A stretch of DNA of 64,000 nucleotides from Roseihalotalea indica (GTDB lineage Bacteria; Bacteroidota; Bacteroidia; Cytophagales; Cyclobacteriaceae). The notes under the pieces were generated by a model. That model was not told the origin of the DNA. It worked only from the letters and a program-made list of their open reading frames with translations, and did no database searches. This document shows, piece by piece, positions 18,040 through 30,209 of this stretch (within the stretch, counting starts at the first letter, position 1; each line of letters begins with the position of its first letter). Where the stretch lies: NCBI RefSeq assembly GCF_022458895.1, contig NZ_JAINFL010000019.1, forward strand, positions 1 through 64,000, in the 5' to 3' direction. Made by a program: the position numbers and the translations under genes.

Positions 18040-19731
18040 GTGAGATACTTACTGATTATTGCCCTTACGGCGATTGTTACTGCTTTTGCCTGCTCGCTAT
18101 GGTTTAGCCATCAAGCCGATGGAAACATTACCGATAATGATGTGCGGTCAGCGCAGAAACTGCTGGCGCTTGACCTAACCGACAATGAGATTGATACGTT
18201 GTTGGAAGATGTTAGCCAAAACGCTGAGAATTACGCCTTCATGCATCAATTTACCCTGAAGAATGAAGTACCGCCCGCCTTGTTGTTCAATCCTCTGCCC
18301 GAAGGTTTTACTATAGATACTGCATCAGTCACTCCGCAGTGGACTTTCTCTGAGGATGTATCTCTGCCTATTAATCGGGAAGAACTGGCTTTTTACAGTA
18401 TACCGCAACTGGCGTCGCTGCTCAAAAATCAGAAAATCACTTCTACCGAACTTACCCGCTTCTACCTCGATCGTATCCGCCGCTTTGATGATACCCTGCT
18501 CAGCGTTATCACCATAACCGAGGAGCTGGCTCTAGAGCAGGCTAAACGGGCCGATGAAGAAATTCAGCAGGGCCACTATCGGGGACCGCTACACGGTATT
18601 CCCTACGGAGTGAAAGATCTGCTGGCCGTGAAAGGTTATAAAACCACCTGGGGGGCTAACTCTCACAAAAACCAAATGATTGACGAAACTGCTACTGTCG
18701 TACAAAAGCTGGAAGAAGCCGGAGCCGTTCTGGTTGCCAAACTTACTTCCGGGGCACTGGCCCGGGGCGATGTGTGGTTTGGTGGTATAACCAAAAATCC
18801 CTGGGACCTGAAGCAGGGGGCAAGTGGCTCATCGGCCGGAGCGGCTTCGGCAGCGGTGGCTGGTCTGGTAGGATTTGCTATTGGTACGGAAACGATGGGC
18901 TCTATTGTATCACCATCTACCCGCTGCGGAGCCAGTGGTTTGCGTCCTACGTTTGGGCGGGTGAGTCGGCACGGGGCCATGACCTTGAGCTGGAGTTTGG
19001 ATAAGATCGGACCAATCTGCCGCTCAGCGGAGGATGCAGCCATCGTGTTCGATGCCATCCGAGGGGCTGACCCGAACGATAAAACCACCGTAGATGCCTC
19101 CTTTGACTATGATGGCAAGGTTAATCTGGCTGATTTGCGTATAGGTTTTGTAGAACAGTATTTTGAAGATGATACGGTAAACCAGGAAAATAATGATAAG
19201 AGCCTTGAGGTGCTTAAAGAACTGGGCGCCGATATGCAGGCAGTCAGCTTGCCTGATAGTACTAAACTACCCGTGAAGGTGCTCTCACTGATTATGTTTG
19301 CCGAAGCCGGAGCCGCCTTTGACGACCTTACCCGCTCTAACCTGGATGACTCACTGGTCCGGCAAGACGAAGGTTCCCGTCCAAATGCCTTACGGCAGTC
19401 TCGCTTTATTCCGGCTGTTGAGTATATTCAAGCTAACCGCTACCGTTACCAGCTTATTCAGGCCATGGACTCGCTCATGCAACAGTACGATGTCATTGTC
19501 TCACCTACCCGCGGTTTTCGCCAGCTGCTAATCACCAATATGACGGGGCATCCGGTAGTGGTGGTGCCCAATGGTTTTGATGAGAAAGGCCATCCCCAGA
19601 GTATTACCTTTATTGGGAATCTGTATGATGAAGCTACTATTCTGGAAGTGGCTCATGCCTATCAGCAGGCTACTGATACTGAGGAGCAGCATCCAGAGTT
19701 CTTTTTGCCCCAAGCCGTGGCCGAGAACTGA
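18040..19731 (+). CDS. Amidase signature family hydrolase, membrane-anchored or exported
   Basis: The 563-residue protein has an N-terminal hydrophobic segment (LLIIALTAIVTAFACSLWF), then an amidase signature domain. Visible are the catalytic Lys in GIPYGVKDLLAVKG, the Gly/Ser-rich stretch with the cis-Ser (GASGSSAGAASAAVAG) and the nucleophile Ser in GTETMGSIVSPSTRCG, giving a full Ser-cisSer-Lys triad. It hydrolyses a C–N bond of an unknown amide. The start is a GTG at 18040. The residues AFAC are not a good lipobox, so a membrane anchor is more likely. It resembles GatA in sequence, but no gatB or gatC is nearby. Confidence 0.85.
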   Translation: MRYLLIIALTAIVTAFACSLWFSHQADGNITDNDVRSAQKLLALDLTDNEIDTLLEDVSQNAENYAFMHQFTLKNEVPPALLFNPLPEGFTIDTASVTPQWTFSEDVSLPINREELAFYSIPQLASLLKNQKITSTELTRFYLDRIRRFDDTLLSVITITEELALEQAKRADEEIQQGHYRGPLHGIPYGVKDLLAVKGYKTTWGANSHKNQMIDETATVVQKLEEAGAVLVAKLTSGALARGDVWFGGITKNPWDLKQGASGSSAGAASAAVAGLVGFAIGTETMGSIVSPSTRCGASGLRPTFGRVSRHGAMTLSWSLDKIGPICRSAEDAAIVFDAIRGADPNDKTTVDASFDYDGKVNLADLRIGFVEQYFEDDTVNQENNDKSLEVLKELGADMQAVSLPDSTKLPVKVLSLIMFAEAGAAFDDLTRSNLDDSLVRQDEGSRPNALRQSRFIPAVEYIQANRYRYQLIQAMDSLMQQYDVIVSPTRGFRQLLITNMTGHPVVVVPNGFDEKGHPQSITFIGNLYDEATILEVAHAYQQATDTEEQHPEFFLPQAVAEN

Positions 19732-19823
19732 AAACTCCTTTTAAAATTGGAATTTGTTAACGTCTTCTGATTTCTTGGGAATCTTTGATAAGAGCGGTAT
19801 CTTCTGGTGTTTTACAATACTAA

Positions 19824-19991
19824 GCACGATGCTAATACTGATAATTATGCAAAGCTGATTGCTATTATAAGTCTTATCTGTGTGACAGGTAAGCGTTGCC
19901 GGAGACGGTCAGTAGGAGGCTATATAAAATTACTTACCTCCTGCCATATGCTCCCTGGTATGTCATTAATAGAATCAGAGTAAGACTCAAT
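19824..19991 (+). repeat. MITE-like intergenic repeat, copy D
   Basis: The copy lies between the convergent amidase and flippase genes. It shares AAGTCTTATCTGTGTGACAG, GTAAGCGTTGCCGGAGACGG and TCAGTAGGAGGCTA with copies A–C. Its inner arms TAGGAGG and CCTCCTG can form a hairpin. The left end (GCTAATACTGATAATTA) and right end (ATTAATAGAATCAGAGTAAG) are more degenerate than in other copies. Confidence 0.65.
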
Positions 19992-20149
19992 AAATGAGTG
20001 ACTTATACCTATCCGTGGGCGTTAGGTGTGCTCATAGCACCTGATCGCTTAGCTTACAGCAGCACTTATCATTCTTTCTGAATTGCCTTAAAAGAGCATC
20101 ATTTTCATTCTGAAATGAATCAGATTATTCAGCATTCAAATGATAATAC

Positions 20150-21634
20150 CTATGAATTGATATAATTGGTTACTGGGGTAAATACTCGGTCGCGCAGTTT
20201 AGTTACCGTAAGTACCTTATTAATCATTTCTTTCTCAAAGAGGAACAGGTACCACAGATAACCAGTGCTAATGATGATTACGCCCAAAATCAATTGCAAC
20301 CAGTAAGATACCGGGTGTAGATGGTAAACAACGGTGGCCGTTGCGCCAATTAATATACATGCAATAAGAGGTTTCCAGGCAAGCTTTAACACCTCAGAAT
20401 AAGACACGCCTACTAATTGGTTGATAGTTCTTTGATACCAGAAGAAACGGAAGACACGATCGGCTACGATACCTATGGCCGCCCCGTTAATTCCGTAGAG
20501 CAGTGCTCCTATGGTAACGGCTGGTATGGTAGAAAATAGCGTGCACCCAATGCTTAGCTTCATAGACAGGTCAGAGCGGCCTACGCTGCGCATAACGATA
20601 GTAGCGTTACCTGATAACCCATTTAGTACAACTCCCAATGCCAGAATTTGAAGAGGGGCTATGGCCGAGGTCCATTGTTCTCCAAAACCTACCCAAACAA
20701 TTGGTTTTGCTAATACTATTAACGTAAGCATGCACGGAAACACTACCAGTTGGTTCATTTTACTGATCTGCAGGTAATACCGTGCAACAGATTTAATGCT
20801 CTTCTGCATTGATGAGTAGGCCGGGAACATCACCTTATTGAGCACATTCATGATCTGTTTCATGAGCGTGTTCGTCAGGATAAAACTCAATGTATAAGCA
20901 CCTAGAGCAGCTCCCCCAATTAATTTACCAATAAGCAGGTAATCTATATTTAGAGTGAAGTAATGAAATATGCGTTCTATCATTACCTTACTACCAAAGC
21001 CAAATAAATCTTTAAATGCATACTTATTGAAAGTGAAAGTTGGTATCCAGCGTACCTGTACATAGTACAGAATAGCGGATATAAGAGAAACAATCACTCC
21101 ATTCCATGCCAGTGCCCATACGCCCCAGTCACGGAAAGCTAAGACACACGCTACGCCACCACCAATTAGTACGGCAGTCACCTCAGTAATAGCCTGAGGT
21201 TTAAACTTCATGCGCTTGCTTAGTTTAGCTTTTGGTATGGCATATAAGGTGTTAAAGACAACCGGAAGGGCCAGTAAAGGCATAACCTGCTGCAAAATAG
21301 GTTCCTCGTAAAATAAGGCTGCTAGTGGTGATACAACAAGAACAATAAGGCCATAGCATAATAACGATATGACTATGTTAATCCAGAATGCAGTGCTATA
21401 GTGGATAGGGTACAAATCTTCCTTAGGCCGCTGAATCAACGCAGAAACCATTCCCAACTCACTTATCACCTCAGTAAAGCCTATAAAGACCGCGGCCATT
21501 CCTATGATACCATAGTCCTCAGGCAAAAGAAGTTTAGCTAGAATTAGCTTAAACAATAGTCGTAGTCCCTGCGAGCCAAATGAAGATATTGAAGTCCAGC
21601 CAATACCGGACATAATCTTTCCCTGTAATTTCAT
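20150..21634 (-). CDS. Polysaccharide flippase (MOP/PST family, Wzx-like)
   Basis: The 494-residue protein has 12 or more hydrophobic segments with few charged loops. It starts GIGWTSISSFGSQGLRLLFK, continues ILAKLLLPEDYGIIGMAAVF, and has the conserved IDYLLIGKLIGGAALGAYTL segment typical of oligosaccharide flippases of the PST branch (RfbX/Wzx/TuaB-like). It would move lipid-linked sugar units across the inner membrane. No glycosyltransferase or polymerase genes are beside it, so it is an isolated member. Confidence 0.88.
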   Translation of the reverse strand: MKLQGKIMSGIGWTSISSFGSQGLRLLFKLILAKLLLPEDYGIIGMAAVFIGFTEVISELGMVSALIQRPKEDLYPIHYSTAFWINIVISLLCYGLIVLVVSPLAALFYEEPILQQVMPLLALPVVFNTLYAIPKAKLSKRMKFKPQAITEVTAVLIGGGVACVLAFRDWGVWALAWNGVIVSLISAILYYVQVRWIPTFTFNKYAFKDLFGFGSKVMIERIFHYFTLNIDYLLIGKLIGGAALGAYTLSFILTNTLMKQIMNVLNKVMFPAYSSMQKSIKSVARYYLQISKMNQLVVFPCMLTLIVLAKPIVWVGFGEQWTSAIAPLQILALGVVLNGLSGNATIVMRSVGRSDLSMKLSIGCTLFSTIPAVTIGALLYGINGAAIGIVADRVFRFFWYQRTINQLVGVSYSEVLKLAWKPLIACILIGATATVVYHLHPVSYWLQLILGVIIISTGYLWYLFLFEKEMINKVLTVTKLRDRVFTPVTNYINS

Positions 21635-22153
21635 GAATAAAAATTAATGAGAAGTACGCCAACCAAAAAAAATAACTGGCCTTATTCTCTAGTCTCACAC
21701 ATCAACCAAACTTTGTTACACAATTTAGTGTAAACAAACAAAAAATTGCACTTATCTAAGCAAAACGCGACTAATTGATTTCAAAGATAGCATCTAACTA
21801 AGGTAATACCTAAAAATAGGTATGATTGTTAGAAAAACTTTTAAATAATTCGCTCATCATTTCACACTTTTTAAAAACATGTGCGTAACCCGCAAAATTA
21901 TGAGCAATAACGCTATGATAGCTCTAACGCTCTAACTACTGGTATAATGCCAGCGCTCGTAAATTCTAACTGAAATAATTGTTTCGGTAGCTGATGTCAG
22001 AAATAAAAAAAGAGGGGCGGCGACGAAAAAGTTGTAAAAACCAGCTTCCATCATATGATATTAAGAAGTGCCCCGGTTATACTTCTTAAAAAACTATCTT
22101 GTCAATTTAAACGGCAGTCTCCCGTCTTATGTTACTCCTAAGCTTGCAGTCAT
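21635..22153. other. Intergenic stretch between flippase and Hint protein
   Basis: About 520 bp hold no recognised gene. A 9-bp perfect stem TTAAGAAGT–ACTTCTTAA (22061–22089, loop of 11) is followed on the + strand by AAAA rather than T, so it is not a + terminator. Read on the minus strand it precedes TTAA and is a weak candidate. The promoter of the minus-strand flippase should lie near 21640–21720, but no clean TAnnTTTG was found. Confidence 0.35.
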
Positions 22154-22188
22154 AAAAAAAGCCTTTCTCAACCATTGAGAAAGGCTTT
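22154..22188 (-). terminator. Rho-independent terminator of Hint-domain gene
   Basis: AAAGCCTTTCTCAA (22158–22171) and TTGAGAAAGGCTTT (22175–22188) form a perfect 14-bp stem with a 3-base loop. On the minus strand it is followed by a T-run (bases 22154–22160). It lies 22 bp after the stop codon at 22211. Confidence 0.85.
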
Positions 22189-22210
22189 GAAATACTTGGC
22201 TGCAAAACGG

Positions 22211-23215
22211 CTATTTTTCCAACACAACAAATTCATTGATAAGATAAGTAGAGCCACTGGTTTCTAGGTTATAAACCTCGGTGGCGGCATCATACGCGTG
22301 GTTTAACTGAGCTACCCGATATGCTACAAAATTGCCGGTGGCTGCTTCGTAGCGATATACCTGCTCTCCAACCATAAGGTTTTCCAAAGCTTTAGTGCCG
22401 TGGGCAGTCAGAAGGGGGTGATTAGGTGTAGCTATCAATTGCACTACTTCCATAGAAAAAGAACCAGTAGATGCAGTGACTTCTTCAACAGGAACGAGCT
22501 GCGCACTTGCTAGGGGAATAGAAGCTTTTTGGTGTATTTGAACTTCTTCTACTTCTACTATCTGGTATTGATTATCTTCATACCCTACAAGTTGATCGCC
22601 TACTGCTACTTCAGCAATGGGCTTTTGGTTACCATCAGCCAAAGTAACTAAAGCAGTGCCTGGAAAACAGAAATCATAATCAGAGTTACCTTGTTCCATA
22701 GCACTTACATCCACACCGCTGCTTTTCTGCAATAAGTAGGCAACCTCTTTAGATAGCACATAAGACATCTTAAGGGCTACATCCTCTTCTTCGCGATCAT
22801 GCTGGTGAATATTATCAAAATACATATTCCAGACTTCCCCGGCAGAAGCCAGATTCGGGATTACCAGATTGAAGGTTTCTTTACTCTCAGTATTAGTAAA
22901 AAATACTACTAACCCCAACTCACTCATAGAGTTCCGGTCCATTAATTTATAGAGGTCAAGGCGTTTCTTTACACCACTATCGCCAGTAATAAAGTAAGCA
23001 GGTTTCATTTCATAGCGATCTAGCACGTAATCACCTTCACCAACCTTCACATAAGTTTCATTATCCAGGTCATCAATAGTAACTTCCTGCGCCATTTTAT
23101 ATTCTTCTACAGTCAGTCCCCGGGGCGCATCATCAGTCTGAGCATATAGGATACTGGCACTGATACAAATACATAAAAAAAGAGTTGTCAATAATCTCAT
23201 AGTGTAATGGTTCAT
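22211..23215 (-). CDS. Exported protein with C-terminal Hint (Hedgehog/intein) domain
   Basis: After a signal peptide ending near SILYAQ, about 150 residues of unrecognised sequence lead to a Hint domain. Block A is CFPGTALVTLADGNQKPIAE with the catalytic Cys183. Block B is IATPNHPLLT with His266. A final strand pattern reads EVYNLETSGSTYLINEFVVL. Hint domains attack the peptide bond before the Cys and cleave, splice or ligate. The chain ends right after the last strand without the intein His-Asn and without a C-terminal extein, so it resembles Hedgehog-type or BIL-like autoprocessing. The ATG at 23215 is used; the frame extends to a TTG at 23233. A strong terminator follows. Confidence 0.78.
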   Translation of the reverse strand: MNHYTMRLLTTLFLCICISASILYAQTDDAPRGLTVEEYKMAQEVTIDDLDNETYVKVGEGDYVLDRYEMKPAYFITGDSGVKKRLDLYKLMDRNSMSELGLVVFFTNTESKETFNLVIPNLASAGEVWNMYFDNIHQHDREEEDVALKMSYVLSKEVAYLLQKSSGVDVSAMEQGNSDYDFCFPGTALVTLADGNQKPIAEVAVGDQLVGYEDNQYQIVEVEEVQIHQKASIPLASAQLVPVEEVTASTGSFSMEVVQLIATPNHPLLTAHGTKALENLMVGEQVYRYEAATGNFVAYRVAQLNHAYDAATEVYNLETSGSTYLINEFVVLEK

Positions 23216-23519
23216 TGTAGCTTTAGTATTCAACTAACGAATTTTCAAATAACAAACATATTTATTATAAAAGCAATGTAGTGCAAAATATTAAGCTGAT
23301 ATAAATTACATTTTACATCTTTTTAGTAGATATAACTGCGAATATAACAAATATTATACTATTGCATGTTTATTAAAAAATATGCCATTTTGGCATAAAT
23401 TGGTCGGTAATAATGATGAATTAAGTCAATATGGCATAAAATGGTATCAAAAGACCTTTGGTTACAGTTTTGATATATACCTGATAACTACAGCATTAAA
23501 ACATTAGACAGGGAATAAC

Positions 23520-26132
<2,613 letters not shown>

Positions 26133-26154
26133 TATATTCGGTAAAACAAAACTT

Positions 26155-26184
26155 AAGGCAGAGCTTAAAACCTCTGCCTTTTTT
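26155..26184 (+). terminator. Bidirectional terminator between clpB and the SpoIIE gene
   Basis: AAGGCAGAG (26155–26163) pairs with CTCTGCCTT (26172–26180), followed by TTTTTT on the + strand. It lies 22 bp after clpB and 17 bp beyond the stop of the convergent gene, for which it may also serve in part. Confidence 0.85.
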
Positions 26185-26200
26185 ATTAGATGGGCCAATT

Positions 26201-28489
26201 TTACAAGCGAAGCCCTACTAGCAATACATCGTCGGTCTGGATTTGATCGCCCTGCCAGCAGGTGAACGTTTCCTTAATTTTTTGGTACTGCATGGCCGTG
26301 GGCTGGGTATGAATATTCTCCAGCAGTTCGCGAAAGCGGCTTCGCATAAATTTTTTGTCTTTAGGGCCACCAAACTGATCCTGAAAACCGTCCGAAGCCA
26401 TATACAGCATATCGCCCCGCTGCAATTGCTTGCATTCATTGCTAAAGTACTTGTCGTTTACCCTGCCTCCGCCAATAAAGTACCGACTCGGCTCAAGCTT
26501 GCAAAGTTTTCCCTGATGGGTAAAATAAAGCGGTATTTGAGCGCCACTATAACAAACTTCCAGCGTCTTCCGGTTAATCAGGCACATAGCCATATCCAGA
26601 CCATCGGTATTGGTATCCTCAGCCTCACTCTGCCGCAAGGCTTCACGAATGCGGGTATCCATTACCGAGAGGACATTATTAGGTGAGGGAACTTTGCTTT
26701 CGTGCACTACCTGATCAAGCACCGAATTGGCCAGCACTGTCATAAAAGCCCCGGGTACACCGTGGCCCGTGCAATCCAGTACGGCAATCAGAATAATATC
26801 CTCGGTTTCATGCACCCAGTAAAAATCTCCGCTGACAATATCTTTAGCCCGATGAAACACAAAGGAGTCTGGAAAGAGGTGTTTCAGTTCATCTTTTTCG
26901 GGTAGTAAAGATAATTGAATACGGCGGGCATACTCGATACTATCCCTGATATCCCGGCTGCTTTCTTCCAGCAGGCGGCTTTTTTCCGTAATCTCGTCGC
27001 GCTGCTTTTCAATTTTTACTTTTTGCTTGCTAATCGCCTCTTTCTGCTTTTCCAGCTTTCGGTTAGCTCGTATCTTCACTCTATATTTACTGTATAGCAG
27101 CACCCCCAGCCCAAATAAAACTGACAAACTTACAATCAGGAAGAAATTCATCAGCTTACGCTCACTCGCTAACAGACTTTGAATTTGATTCTCTTGCTGG
27201 AGCAGCTCAATCTGATTGTCCTTTTTTCCTAATTCATGAATGGTTTCCATTTCCGCAAAGAGCCGGGCAGTTTCTTCCTGAAAAGACTTTTTCAGCTCCA
27301 GATCGTACAGTCCCTGATTATAAAGGGCATTTTCCAGATCGCCTATATGGTGATAGTATTTTGAGAGCTGCCGATAACACTCTCGCACTATTTCGTTGCT
27401 TCCCTGTAGATTAAGCGGTGCCTGACTCTTACTTTGGGTAAGGTACGCAAAGCATTGGTCCAACTCGCCCAGTTCATAGTACGTTTTACCAAGTTCTAAC
27501 AGAGCTTTGGCTTTAAGGGATCGGTTTTCGTAATTTTCAGCCATTTGCAGTGCTTCTTCCAGCAGAGGAATTGCCTGAGTGGGTTGTTTTTGCAATAGGT
27601 AGGTTCTCCCGATATTGTAAAAAGCAAAGGCTAGTTGAGCGGTTTCCCGGTCGCGGTTCAGGGCCAGTACTCGTTGAAAAAACTCCAGCGCCAGATCGTA
27701 TTCTTCGGTTTCAATATACACCTTACCAATTCCGATATAGGCTGAAGAAAGGGTAATTGTGTCCTGAAACCGTTCGGCAAATTCAGCAGCCTGAAGCAGG
27801 TACGATTTTGCGTCGGTAAAATTCCCCACGTCCAGGTTAATCACGCCAATAGTTTTGTTCAGGGGAGCTTTTTTAGACTCTCGGCCTAACTCATTATAGA
27901 TATTGAGCGATTCAATACAATGATTAAGGGCAATCACGTTATTGCCCATGCGGTTTTGGATCTCACACATCAGGGATAGGATAGAAGCCTGCCCTTCGCG
28001 GTTATTTAGTTGTTGATAAATGGCCTGAGCACTACTGGCATGCTTTGAAGCTAGCTGATAATAATCACTGTAAAATGAGGTTTGGCTGACCCGCTGATAG
28101 GCCTGAGCAATACGGAGAGAGTCAGCTTCTTCCTGGTAAATTATAATACTTCGTTCCAGGTAGCGCTGTAAACTATCATCGTTATGAATCTGGTGATGAG
28201 CAAAATAAGAGGCTAATCGGACGTACGCATCGGCCTGCCCTACAGCGTAAGAGGCCTTCTGGGCCGCTTGCATGGCCTGCTGAATAAAGTAATATGTGGT
28301 GTCAGCATTGCGAAACTCATAATAGTCAGCGAGCTTAAGCCAGGCTTCAGTCTCTTCTTCCAGAGAATTAGCCTGCTCCAAAGCAAAGTCAAGGCTATCA
28401 GACGGAGGTATCTGAGCCCAGGCCGGAGTTATGACTCCCCAACCGCACCACAGCAAAACTCCCCATTGTATAGCTTTTGATAATGACAC
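26201..28489 (-). CDS. TPR-sensor SpoIIE-type (PP2C) serine phosphatase
   Basis: The 762-residue protein starts with a signal peptide (to about PAWAQ) and about nine TPR-like repeats in the periplasm (residues 30–400, for example AQLAFAFYNIGRTYLLQKQP). One transmembrane helix follows (about 443–465, LMNFFLIVSLSVLFGLGVLL), then a coiled coil rich in K/E (470–515). The SpoIIE phosphatase domain has SGDFYWVH and LIAVLDCTGHGVPGAFMTVL, whose acidic residues bind Mn/Mg. Such proteins dephosphorylate anti-sigma antagonist proteins in partner-switching systems; the partner is not encoded here. It is a common architecture in Bacteroidota. Confidence 0.9.
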   Translation of the reverse strand: MSLSKAIQWGVLLWCGWGVITPAWAQIPPSDSLDFALEQANSLEEETEAWLKLADYYEFRNADTTYYFIQQAMQAAQKASYAVGQADAYVRLASYFAHHQIHNDDSLQRYLERSIIIYQEEADSLRIAQAYQRVSQTSFYSDYYQLASKHASSAQAIYQQLNNREGQASILSLMCEIQNRMGNNVIALNHCIESLNIYNELGRESKKAPLNKTIGVINLDVGNFTDAKSYLLQAAEFAERFQDTITLSSAYIGIGKVYIETEEYDLALEFFQRVLALNRDRETAQLAFAFYNIGRTYLLQKQPTQAIPLLEEALQMAENYENRSLKAKALLELGKTYYELGELDQCFAYLTQSKSQAPLNLQGSNEIVRECYRQLSKYYHHIGDLENALYNQGLYDLELKKSFQEETARLFAEMETIHELGKKDNQIELLQQENQIQSLLASERKLMNFFLIVSLSVLFGLGVLLYSKYRVKIRANRKLEKQKEAISKQKVKIEKQRDEITEKSRLLEESSRDIRDSIEYARRIQLSLLPEKDELKHLFPDSFVFHRAKDIVSGDFYWVHETEDIILIAVLDCTGHGVPGAFMTVLANSVLDQVVHESKVPSPNNVLSVMDTRIREALRQSEAEDTNTDGLDMAMCLINRKTLEVCYSGAQIPLYFTHQGKLCKLEPSRYFIGGGRVNDKYFSNECKQLQRGDMLYMASDGFQDQFGGPKDKKFMRSRFRELLENIHTQPTAMQYQKIKETFTCWQGDQIQTDDVLLVGLRL

Positions 28490-28682
28490 AGACAGATTCC
28501 TTTAGTAACTGCAAAAGTAAAAATAAACCCACTCGAATTTAATGCTTCAATTGCATATTTTCAACCCTTTTGCAGTGCCAGACCCAACGTAGATTCTGGA
28601 GGGGTAAGTTTTGAAAATTTAGCAAAAATTCGTGTACTATGCTAAAAGTCAATAATTTATGATTTTTGCTTTTTGCAAATTA

Positions 28683-29213
28683 TCATTTTTTGATAGAAAT
28701 CGGGTATTCTACCCACATAGAGTCAGCCCCAAAATAGTGTTCTACCATTTTGGCTCCTAGCATTAGCCCTTGTTGCGAAGCATACTCCCGTACTTTCTGG
28801 TCCGTTTGTTCCGGGGTGGGGCGCACTGCTGGTTGACCGTACAAGTGAACTCGGAGGTATTTTCCGCCAATTAAAGTATCTGCTTTTTCAGGAAGATTCG
28901 CCATTTCTACAGGCGGCACTGGCAACACTCCAATAAACTGGTTTACCTTCTGGGTATTGAAAAGCGAGTCGTAGTTTACAACTACTAGTGTGCCCTGTAC
29001 TTTGCCTTCTCTCAATAGTTGCTGGGTAGTTACAAAAATCTCCCGCAACTTAAGATCACCGTATTTACCTTGATAGGGTGTACCCCATATTACCCGGGGT
29101 TGATGTTGCACTTCTTCTATCTCAATACTCTGAAATCCGCCTAACCAGAAATATACTCCTACCGCAATGGCTACCACAGGCAACAGCACCCATAGCACTA
29201 TTTTTTTTGTCAT
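28683..29213 (-). CDS. Membrane-anchored GyrI-like (effector-binding) protein
   Basis: This protein of about 176 residues has one N-terminal membrane helix (KIVLWVLLPVVAIAVGVYFW) and an exposed domain. The domain reads VIWGTPYQGKYGDLKLREIF and GGKYLRVHLYGQPAVRPTPE, ending MVEHYFGADSMWVEYPISIK. The closing glu-x-Tyr-Pro-Ile motif is typical of GyrI-like small-molecule-binding folds. The start at 29213 (MTKKIVL) is preferred over 29234 because it puts the helix at the N-terminus. A function is not known; binding of a small hydrophobic ligand is inferred from the fold. Confidence 0.65.
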   Translation of the reverse strand: MTKKIVLWVLLPVVAIAVGVYFWLGGFQSIEIEEVQHQPRVIWGTPYQGKYGDLKLREIFVTTQQLLREGKVQGTLVVVNYDSLFNTQKVNQFIGVLPVPPVEMANLPEKADTLIGGKYLRVHLYGQPAVRPTPEQTDQKVREYASQQGLMLGAKMVEHYFGADSMWVEYPISIKK

Positions 29214-29552
29214 ACTGTCACTTCTTTGATGCATTCAAAAGATCGGCCGGAATCTAGTAAATAAATTCGCTGGCATGTAATGTATTTTGCAAATTGCATT
29301 GGGTTTTTTTTAGTTTTGTGGCTGTGCCGATGGCTGAACGGGCCCGGTAACCTTCAGTAGAACATTCATTCTGATTTAAGTCAAAGTACGACTCCGTTTA
29401 ATACTAATCACTACCTAATTCTTATGAAAGAAACGGATAAGTATCGGATAATCAGCAATTTCTAACATCTGCTACATTTGTGCTCAATTACGAGCCATAG
29501 TTTCAGGATGATGTGTAAAATTGCAATCCGATTATAAATACAACCTAATAAT

Positions 29553-30173
29553 ATGTTTGCTTACATTCAGGGAACATTAGCCCACAAAGACCCAACTTAT
29601 GTCGTCGTTGATGTACAGGGAGTTGGCTACGAGATTAGAATTTCATTGAATACGTATGAGGCTCTGGAGAAAGCTTCCACGTATAAATTACATACCTATC
29701 TGCATGTAAAAGAAGATGCGCAAACGCTCTTTGGTTTTGCGCAGCCCAGCGAGAAAAAACTTTTTCTGGACTTGCTTTCTATCTCCGGGGTGGGGCCCAG
29801 CCTTGCCCTAACGCTTCTCTCATCAATGCAGGTAGAAGAATTAAAAGCCGCTATTGCCAACGAAGACGCGAAAACGGTACAGCGGGTAAAGGGGATTGGT
29901 GCCAAAACGGCTCAACGCATTGTATTAGAACTGGCTGATAAAATAAGAAAAGAAGGGATTGCAACTACCTCTACCGAGAAGCTGCATGGCCTTCCGGCAA
30001 CGGCATACAATACCTTGCGCAGCGAAGCGTTATCAGCATTAATGACGCTCGGATTTGCCCGTGCCGCAGCAGATAAAAGTATCGATAAAGTGATGGCCGA
30101 CTGGCAGAAGAACCGAAAGGGGGAAGAACTTCGGCTGGAGGATGTCATCAAACAAGCGCTCAAAACCACATAA
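29553..30173 (+). CDS. ruvA: Holliday junction branch migration protein RuvA
   Basis: The 206-residue protein has the OB-fold start MFAYIQGTLAHKDPTYVVVD and LHVKEDAQTLFGFA. Two helix-hairpin-helix motifs follow (LLSISGVGPSLALTLLSS, VKGIGAKTAQRIVLELADKI). The C-terminal domain III contacts RuvB (EALSALMTLGFARAAADKSI). RuvA tetramers bind four-way junctions and load the RuvB motor. Just 36 bp separate it from sprA, a gene order that is usual in many Bacteroidota. Confidence 0.96.
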   Translation: MFAYIQGTLAHKDPTYVVVDVQGVGYEIRISLNTYEALEKASTYKLHTYLHVKEDAQTLFGFAQPSEKKLFLDLLSISGVGPSLALTLLSSMQVEELKAAIANEDAKTVQRVKGIGAKTAQRIVLELADKIRKEGIATTSTEKLHGLPATAYNTLRSEALSALMTLGFARAAADKSIDKVMADWQKNRKGEELRLEDVIKQALKTT

Positions 30174-30209
30174 ACAAACGTAAACTTGCTACCTACGAAT
30201 CCACGGTAC

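Noticed and set aside
18663..19088. 141-codon antisense frame in the amidase gene
   Set aside because: It lies opposite the conserved Gly/Ser-rich catalytic region and reflects its codon composition. It has no features of its own.
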